Positions 58,140 through 64,000 of a stretch of DNA of 64,000 nucleotides are shown here, one piece after another. The stretch is taken from NCBI GenBank assembly GCA_022266195.1, contig WHVY01000006.1:3906001-3970000 (forward strand), read 5' to 3'. The stretch comes from Tetranychus cinnabarinus (taxonomy: Eukaryota > Arthropoda > Arachnida > Trombidiformes > Tetranychidae). The position numbers and the translations under genes are program-made. The notes beneath the pieces were generated by a model. The model was not told the DNA's origin. It saw only the letters and a list, made by a program, of their open reading frames with translations, and searched no databases. Numbering within the stretch: the first letter of the stretch is position 1; each line of letters begins with the position of its first letter.

Positions 58140-61100
58140 AATTTTATTTTTAGTACAGCTCTTGGGACTCCTTTCGCTTTCTTCTTTACTTCGTCTTCAG
58201 TTTTTAGTGCGTAAAGTTTGGGACGAATACCTACGAATTCGACAATCTGTTTTCCTGCCATCTCATCTTTGAGGAACCCAATCTTTTTGTTGTTTGCGTT
58301 GGAATATAGTGGATGGTCTTTCGGGTAATTGGAAAAGTCCATGATATCAGAAAAATGTCCAAGATCGGTTACAATATCTGGAGTCTTGATTTCATAGATT
58401 AGAGAATCAGTATCAGTATAAATCATACTGATATTATCACCATAGTGTACCTTGAAAGTGTCATAATGTATTTGATACATTTTCAGTTTGGCTAACTCGA
58501 GAACGGTGAATCCAACAGCTATTGGTTTATCCATTTTAACTCGCAACGATTTCATCCAAAAAAGCATTTTATTTTCATCAAGAATCATGAATTTTTGACA
58601 TAAATCCTTTCTGAGGTGTCTTTGAGCTTGGATATCTTGAAGAGCCATATAAACTTTACGGTGCTTTCTCTTGTCTTCGATGGTTTTACCATAGATGGAA
58701 TTGACCAAAAGCTTATAAAAGTCTTTCTCGAAGTCTGATGTTGCCGCTTGTCTTTTAGATGTACAGAATTTGACATACTCAGCTAGCCAGGCTGATTGAT
58801 AGAATTGAATTGTACGATGTACTTTGCTAACTTTCATTCCATGTGCAACATAGAATTTCAGAGTGCGATAGTGGATGACATATCGCTCTTTCTTGATAAA
58901 TGTTGTAACCAGCTTTGTTGAATGTGTTGGTTTGAAGCCTCTCTCTTTTAAATCATTTTGCAATTCTTGTTGGTACTGACTGTACAATTTCTGTTCAATT
59001 TCCATCTTTTCAGGAGCAAGAGGGAAATCATTATGAATATCATGAACATCTTCTGGATATTCAAGATCTACTTCCAATATGTAACCAGTATCAGAGTCAT
59101 CAGGAGTATTTAATATTTGTTCAAGGGGAATATTGGACCATTTGAAACCTTTAACTGGTAATTTTTCTGACATGGCATAGCCATATAGATTATTGACATC
59201 CAAGTAGAGTAAATTAGATGTTGGTTTACTCTCGTCATAATCTTGCATGTATTTGTTATTGGCTTTAACATGGCGTTTAGTTACCACTGTCGGTCCACCT
59301 CTAATAGCTTTTTCGATCATCAGAAACATGTTGACATCAGTCAATAGATCAAGTTCTATTCCTGTTGTTTTCAAAGCAGCTGACCACGTTAATCCAGGTG
59401 CAGAAAATTGATGAAGTGGATCCAATGTAAAATTAGTGATGGACATTTCTCTAAAGTTCTCGAATACTGCTGTCAATAAGAGAACGTCAACCTTTAAGTA
59501 GATGTCGTGGAGATCTTTCATTGTTTGACAGTTAAAAGTGGACCAAACTTGTTGTAAATGTTGATACATTTCATCAGATATACCGGAGTCAGTTAGAGTT
59601 GAATGGAAAGCGGACTTATCAGGTAAAGTAGGTTCATTGAATACGTCAAGGCTAGTCAAGTACTCGTAAGGAAGTGCGCTCTTTTTGATTAAAAGGGAAG
59701 TATCAATATCTCCGAAGGACTGCTTCAAGTAGTGATTTTTACTTTCAGTGGAAATATTTGCAGATAAATTGTCCAAGCTAGATGGTAAGAAAGCATAACT
59801 GTCCAGAAATTTGAACCTTCCAAGTATGAAACCAATGAATTTCTCCATATTATGAGGAATTATCACAGGGGGTTGCTCACAAAAATTCACATCAAGTGCT
59901 CTTATTATGATGTGACCATCAAAGTTTTTCAAATTGTGAAAAATAACTGGATATTGTGAAGAAACACGGTATTCTAAATTACATTGCTGATGAGCAGCTC
60001 CTCTATAATTACCAGTGAGGTGGCAATGATCTCGAACTCTATCTCCACCAAGAGCTTTGTTACAAATGTGACAGATACTTGAATTTTGAAAGTTTTGCTC
60101 CTCATTGTGAGTTAGATTATGATCACGCTTGATTCTTGATTCAAGATAGTCGTCCATAAGTCTCTCACTCTGTTTTAAGCTTTCAAGGAATTTTTTACCA
60201 ACGTCAGTTCCAAGGTAGAAATCATTGTGAATTATTTTTCCTTCCCAATCAACAATAACGTATCCATAACTGCAAGGTACCAGGTCAGTTAGAACATGAT
60301 CCGATTCGGTATTTTTCACAGATAAAGTCTCAAAATCTGCATAGATACAAAAAGGATGTTTAACTTCTTTTCTGTAGTTCCATCTTTTACAGACTGCTCG
60401 ATCACCTTTAGGCATTTCGATAGCTTGTGGTACTTTGACACCACAATCAATTTTGTGTATCTGGAGTTGCTCTTCGAGTCTGAATGATCTGATGCAACGA
60501 TAGCAAACAAATCTTGATCTGGATTTTGAAGTGTTGACAAGTCTACAAAAATCTGATATGTAATAATAGTGTTCATTCAGCAAAAAAATGTTGACATGTT
60601 TTTCCTGTTCAAAAGAAGCAATCTTAAGTGGCACAACCTTTTCTGAGTCTAACTCGTAAGTGTATACATTTACAGAGATTCTGTTTGCCTTTTCAAACTT
60701 TTTGATATCTGTTACAGGAACAATACCTCGAACCATTGAAAAGTCATAGTTGGAGATGAATGAAGAATACTGATCGATTCGTTGACGATTGTGGTCAGCT
60801 TTGTGTAAACCAATCAAAACACTGTACATAAAACAATCAGTTTCAGTTTCAGGAGAAATAAGGCATTTTTTGGCCTTCAATCTTGGAGGTAATTTGTTAC
60901 TGATACAACCGCCAGTATGTGGTATGTATTTGCCTGCTGCCAAGTCGATGTGATTTATTTTAGCGAGTGCCCAGCCTGATCCTCTTTGTGTAAATTGGTC
61001 TATTCTTTCATCAAGTTCAACCAATGCTTCTGCTAAAGAGTTCACATTAATATCAGCGATTAATCCTGTGAATATGCTCGACTGGAAATATATTTTAATT

Positions 61101-62167
61101 GATTTTCCTGATATTTCGTCGGTGAAAAGCGCTTCTAAATTGAAAAAATATTTCATTGCTTTAAACTCTCTTACTATTATATTCAATAATGTAATTGTAT
61201 CGGCACGAATCTTAGCGAAAAGAGAAGTTAGATCAACTTTTTCAGTGTTTACATATCTATAAACCAAATAATATTTGGCAAATGCTTTTTCAATTAACTT
61301 GTAACCATTGAATGCTGCTGGTACATCGGCTGGATTTGCTGTACACATACGAACACCACATATCAATAGATGTTTCTGAAAACATGGTGATAAAACGTAA
61401 GTTTTACCACATTTATCACACTTAAATGGCCCCTTTTTACGCTTTGGCGAATTTTGTTGGGTGGGTTGATTCAACGTAACATCAGGTTCATCTTCGCTCT
61501 CAGTTGGTTGGTCATAGATGTCTTGTTCAGGATCTGGCAAAGGTTCTTGTTGAGCTGGTGGATCTTGGAAATCTGAATGTTCTTGTGATGCTGATGGATC
61601 TTGGAAATCTGAATGTTCTTGTGATGCTGATGGATCTGGTAAATCTGCTGGTTCTTGTTGAGCTGGTGGATCTTGGAAGTCTGATTCAACAGTTGGTGGA
61701 ATAATCTGCCGTGAAGTTAAATTGATAGGTGATGACTGCGGTGGAGGTAGTGAATAGTGCTGAACTGACAAGTCTAAAGGTGTTTCTTCTTCATCTGATG
61801 ACAATTCAATAACCTCGATAGGAGTTGGTGATGGTGGTTGCTCAAGAAATCTTCTCAGAAAAATCTTTCGAGGTGGTTGTGGAAAGAGTTCAATAGGTTG
61901 TTGTTGAACATTGGCATTTCTTCGAGTGAATAAGCACCTTGAACCACGGTTACATGTCGAAGAAGATGTGCAAATAATATTGCAAAGTGGTTGGACAGTT
62001 TGAATGGCTTGCGTCTTTTGTCTTTTTGTTGGTGGGCCTTCGAAAACATCCATCCTAGTACAATTAACAGGGGTACAATTTGATTGGCAAGTGTGTGATA
62101 AATATTCACCAAGAGAAAAGATTGTTTGTTGGCAGCAAGGGCATTTATAACCTTGTGAGGTAGACAT
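58097..62167 (-). CDS. protein-primed family B DNA polymerase (Polinton pPolB), C-terminus frame-broken
   Basis: 1,356 residues in the open frame. Order of parts: Cys/His finger (9-26), basic motif TKRQKTQ (47-53) as possible nuclear signal, acidic/Pro-rich part with four 12-residue repeats (163-210), C2H2 finger (250-270), a conserved region around TETDCFMYS (441-449), Cys/His finger (555-575), exonuclease motif Exo I DFE (611-613), an inserted endonuclease VII-like HNH domain (C699, C702, DHCH 713-716, CN 729-730), Exo II NLKNFD (745-750), Exo III Y890/D894, polymerase motif A YLDVNNLYG (D990), motif B KLLVNSIYG (1152-1160) and motif C YTDTDS (1250-1255). It replicates the element from a terminal protein primer. 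All catalytic residues lie before the frame break; about 62 C-terminal codons are out of frame. Confidence 0.95.
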   Translation of the reverse strand: MSTSQGYKCPCCQQTIFSLGEYLSHTCQSNCTPVNCTRMDVFEGPPTKRQKTQAIQTVQPLCNIICTSSSTCNRGSRCLFTRRNANVQQQPIELFPQPPRKIFLRRFLEQPPSPTPIEVIELSSDEEETPLDLSVQHYSLPPPQSSPINLTSRQIIPPTVESDFQDPPAQQEPADLPDPSASQEHSDFQDPSASQEHSDFQDPPAQQEPLPDPEQDIYDQPTESEDEPDVTLNQPTQQNSPKRKKGPFKCDKCGKTYVLSPCFQKHLLICGVRMCTANPADVPAAFNGYKLIEKAFAKYYLVYRYVNTEKVDLTSLFAKIRADTITLLNIIVREFKAMKYFFNLEALFTDEISGKSIKIYFQSSIFTGLIADINVNSLAEALVELDERIDQFTQRGSGWALAKINHIDLAAGKYIPHTGGCISNKLPPRLKAKKCLISPETETDCFMYSVLIGLHKADHNRQRIDQYSSFISNYDFSMVRGIVPVTDIKKFEKANRISVNVYTYELDSEKVVPLKIASFEQEKHVNIFLLNEHYYYISDFCRLVNTSKSRSRFVCYRCIRSFRLEEQLQIHKIDCGVKVPQAIEMPKGDRAVCKRWNYRKEVKHPFCIYADFETLSVKNTESDHVLTDLVPCSYGYVIVDWEGKIIHNDFYLGTDVGKKFLESLKQSERLMDDYLESRIKRDHNLTHNEEQNFQNSSICHICNKALGGDRVRDHCHLTGNYRGAAHQQCNLEYRVSSQYPVIFHNLKNFDGHIIIRALDVNFCEQPPVIIPHNMEKFIGFILGRFKFLDSYAFLPSSLDNLSANISTESKNHYLKQSFGDIDTSLLIKKSALPYEYLTSLDVFNEPTLPDKSAFHSTLTDSGISDEMYQHLQQVWSTFNCQTMKDLHDIYLKVDVLLLTAVFENFREMSITNFTLDPLHQFSAPGLTWSAALKTTGIELDLLTDVNMFLMIEKAIRGGPTVVTKRHVKANNKYMQDYDESKPTSNLLYLDVNNLYGYAMSEKLPVKGFKWSNIPLEQILNTPDDSDTGYILEVDLEYPEDVHDIHNDFPLAPEKMEIEQKLYSQYQQELQNDLKERGFKPTHSTKLVTTFIKKERYVIHYRTLKFYVAHGMKVSKVHRTIQFYQSAWLAEYVKFCTSKRQAATSDFEKDFYKLLVNSIYGKTIEDKRKHRKVYMALQDIQAQRHLRKDLCQKFMILDENKMLFWMKSLRVKMDKPIAVGFTVLELAKLKMYQIHYDTFKVHYGDNISMIYTDTDSLIYEIKTPDIVTDLGHFSDIMDFSNYPKDHPLYSNANNKKIGFLKDEMAGKQIVEFVGIRPKLYALKTEDEVKKKAKGVPRAVLKIKLLSMITLSACIIIL
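61538..61681 (-). repeat. 36-bp tandem repeat inside the polymerase gene, four units
   Basis: Encodes four 12-residue units of the type DFQDPSASQEHS or DFQDPPAQQEPA (polymerase residues 163-210). The two middle units are almost identical at DNA level, suggesting recent unit duplication. Confidence 0.85.
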
Positions 62168-62172
62168 TCAAA

Positions 62173-62318
62173 AAAATAACAGGAAAAAATAACAGGAAAA
62201 AATAACAAGAAAAATAACTGGAAAAATAACTGGAAAAATAACTGGAAAATAACTGGAAAAAACTGGAAAAAATAACTGGAAAAAATAACTGGAAAAAATA
62301 ACTGGAAAAAATAACTGG
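62173..62318 (+). repeat. minisatellite of about 12 units (AATAACTGGAAAA) upstream of the polymerase
   Basis: Degenerate 11-14 bp units, from AATAACAGGAAAA next to the ATG to AATAACTGGAAAA further away. Immediately distal, at about 62321-62370, a second repeat TATCAGGTTAGCTGGAA occurs three times. The array lies in the presumed polymerase leader. Confidence 0.9.
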
Positions 62319-62370
62319 AATTATCAGGTTAGCTGGAAGTATCAGGTTAACTGGAAATATCAGGTTAGCT

Positions 62371-63118
62371 AAAATTGTTCCCTAAACTCAACCGCTACAA
62401 TAATAGATGGTCTTTATGATCGAACTCTAAGTTGAGGATTGATAACTTTGGAATGGTCAATTGCCTTTTATATACTTTGACTGTGACATAGAAATTTTAG
62501 GTCGTTTTTTCAACCTTAAATTGTGCCTGAAAAATCAAATTCTATTTGATTTTGATCAATTCAGGTTAATTGTTTTGGTTTTTTGATCATTATTTCTCGT
62601 TTAAATTTCGAAAATCGCAATCAGGAAAAGAAATGAAAGAAAGAGACATAAGTGACGCCATCTATGGTCAGCCACTGAAAGTGAAAATCGGAAGTGCTGC
62701 CATCTATTGGTGTTCAAAAATTAGAAAATGCTATTGTTTAATTAAATACTGACTATACTTAACATTACTTTACTATAATGATGAGAAAATGTTCTCAGTA
62801 GAGGTTGAGTATAACTTACATTTCTCAAATATAATTAAATAGGCTTAATTGTATGCTAACTAGGCTTGACTGCACACAACCGTAGTGATCCAAGGTTGAT
62901 TAGGAGGTAGACAAGGTCAAATAGGGGTCAGTGGTATATATCCGTGGTACTCAAAAGTATGTCAATATCTGCTAAATATGCTTAATTATGGTCAAAAGTG
63001 GTTAATTGTTGGATCAATAAGCTTTTCCAAGCTTAATTGTTCAGTCAATGTATCAATAAATAATTGTACAGCGAAGTGTAGAACAATCATGTACAGCGTA
63101 TGATGCTATTGAGATAGC
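62371..63118. other. noncoding right shoulder of the Polinton
   Basis: Holds the presumed polymerase promoter. The + strand frame at 62570-62752 has no features and is rejected. GTACAGCG repeats at about 63067-63098 border the inverted repeat. Confidence 0.6.
62465..62474 (-). promoter_or_regulatory. TATA box of the polymerase gene
   Basis: TATATAAAAG on the minus strand, about 300 bases before the polymerase ATG. Transcription would begin near 62440 and the leader would include the minisatellite. Confidence 0.6.
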
Positions 63119-63482
63119 CACACTGTATGATGGTATAGAGACACTGTAACATTGAAAATACTGATACCGTATGACGGTATTGTTTCCCTTGGTTCAGAAG
63201 CGGACACCTTTCAGTTAAGCTGTTCCAGAGCGGACAGCTTCGTACGAAAGTTAGGTTAGACGGATAAATTGGATACATCGAATGATGGTATTAAAAACCC
63301 CATCGAAAGATGGTATTTAGTGCTAGGTTTAGTTTAGCCACACTGTAACATTGAAAATACTGATACCGTATGACGGTATCATTGTCCCAGAGGCGGACTG
63401 GTCCAGAGGCGGACTGGTCCAGAAAAACCAACTTGTGCCAGAAAAACCAAGTCGTTCCAGAAAAGGACTTTATATAACTACT
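63119..63482 (-). repeat. right terminal inverted repeat, 364 bp
   Basis: Mirror of 49974-50369 with about a dozen substitutions. It has two instead of four 16-bp units (63390-63421) and both ACCGT/ACGGT hairpins. It ends TTATATAACTACT. Confidence 0.95.
63468..63476 (-). promoter_or_regulatory. TATA-box sequence at the right terminus
   Basis: TATATAAAG on the minus strand, six bases from the element end, reading inward; mirror of 49980-49987. Confidence 0.4.
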
Positions 63483-63488
63483 AAAATG
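63483..63488 (+). repeat. right target site duplication of the Polinton
   Basis: AAAATG, identical to 49968-49973. Confidence 0.95.
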
Positions 63489-64000
63489 ATTATCTGAAAC
63501 TCTCAGAATGGATTAGAAGAAAATTTCTCGATATTCCAGGTAAATGATGAACATGTAAAGCAGTTTCAATTTTATCTGAAGCAACTCCAAAGTGAAAGTC
63601 AATTTGCATGAGAGAGAAAAAACTAATCTGAAATGTTGCTTCCAACAATAAGTTAAAGATTAATTAAATAACATTGAAAACATGATGTTACAATGAGTTG
63701 AACATGAGATCTTGATGAGAAAATTGGAAGCAAAGAAAAGAGGCAAAAAAGTTGATTCCAAGTATTAATTATATTAGCAGATAATTATTGTTATTAAACT
63801 TGCGTCAATTCATTATTCACAGAAAGTCTGTAAAAAGTGTTGAGACTGAAAGAGCTTAAGAAGATTATAAGTAATGATGAGAAGAAGAAGAAGGAAAAAA
63901 ATGAGTAAAAATTGTCTTTTGTATCATGAATTAATTGGACAAAATGTTCATCTTTATCATCTTAATGTCTCTCAAGTTACCTCGATCTTGATGGTTAGTT
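63489..64000. other. host DNA right of the Polinton, no gene seen
   Basis: AT- and purine-rich host sequence continuing the region left of 49968. No exon recognised. Confidence 0.55.

Larger units (their letters stand above)
49974..63482. mobile_element. Polinton/Maverick element, nearly complete, 13,509 bp
   Basis: A self-synthesising DNA transposon or virus-like element. Evidence: a 6-bp target duplication AAAATG on both sides, long terminal inverted repeats starting AGTAGTTATATAA, and the full core set of a rve integrase, protein-primed DNA polymerase B, packaging ATPase, adenain-type protease, penton and double jelly-roll major capsid protein. Twelve genes read rightward and the polymerase reads leftward. 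Many adjacent genes overlap by 4-20 bases. Differences between the terminal repeats (about a dozen substitutions plus minisatellite length) point to a young but not brand-new copy. The ATPase and polymerase each carry a single-base frame break near the C-terminus, so this copy may be non-autonomous or the breaks may be sequence errors. The element also carries TBP-like and PC4-like genes. Confidence 0.97.

Noticed and set aside
62570..62752. 60-codon + strand frame right of the polymerase
   Set aside because: No features, opposite to the presumed polymerase promoter.

Overview
The window is nuclear DNA of a small-genome, AT-rich arthropod. Its host genes are all typical animal genes: a snail-type zinc-finger factor, a spätzle-type cytokine, mitochondrial ATP synthase coupling factor 6, an Obg-type GTPase and a DEG/ENaC channel. 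Several introns are only about 90-120 bases with clear GT...AG borders. My best guess is an acariform mite of the spider-mite kind; this is an inference from gene style, not a demonstrated identity.

Layout. Bases 1-5902 are noncoding and hold a 455-bp foldback MITE with an 8-bp target duplication (1015-1469). A two-exon snail-family gene lies at 5903-9037 (+). About 25 kb without a convincing gene follows (9.9-34.7 kb), with microsatellites and one tRNA-like relic. A four-exon spätzle-like gene lies at 36580-34716 (-). Coupling factor 6 (38214-37930, -) and an Obg GTPase (39038-40409, +) stand head to head. They share a 45-residue N-terminus and a palindromic promoter, so the GTPase seems to have gained its mitochondrial leader by inverted duplication of the coupling factor gene. 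A small secreted His/Gly-rich protein (42050-41760, -) and an intronless DEG/ENaC-like channel (46327-44969, -) come next.

Bases 49974-63482 are one nearly complete Polinton/Maverick element of 13,509 bp. It is flanked by the 6-bp duplication AAAATG and bounded by terminal inverted repeats of 396 and 364 bp; the difference equals two 16-bp minisatellite units. The + strand carries a 40-residue membrane peptide, a TATA-binding-protein-like protein, a PC4-like protein, a conserved unknown protein, the packaging ATPase, three small virion-type proteins, an rve integrase with chromodomain, the penton, the double jelly-roll major capsid protein and the adenain-type protease. The protein-primed DNA polymerase B is on the minus strand and converges on the protease. 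The ATPase and the polymerase each have a one-base frame break close to the C-terminus in a homopolymer-rich stretch.

The most unusual observation is the front of the element: a full two-repeat TBP homologue overlaps a PC4-like cofactor, and TATA boxes occur at both element termini, ahead of the early genes and ahead of the polymerase. I read this as a possible element-encoded transcription-initiation module. It is a hypothesis from sequence; the TBP assignment itself is well supported by residues.
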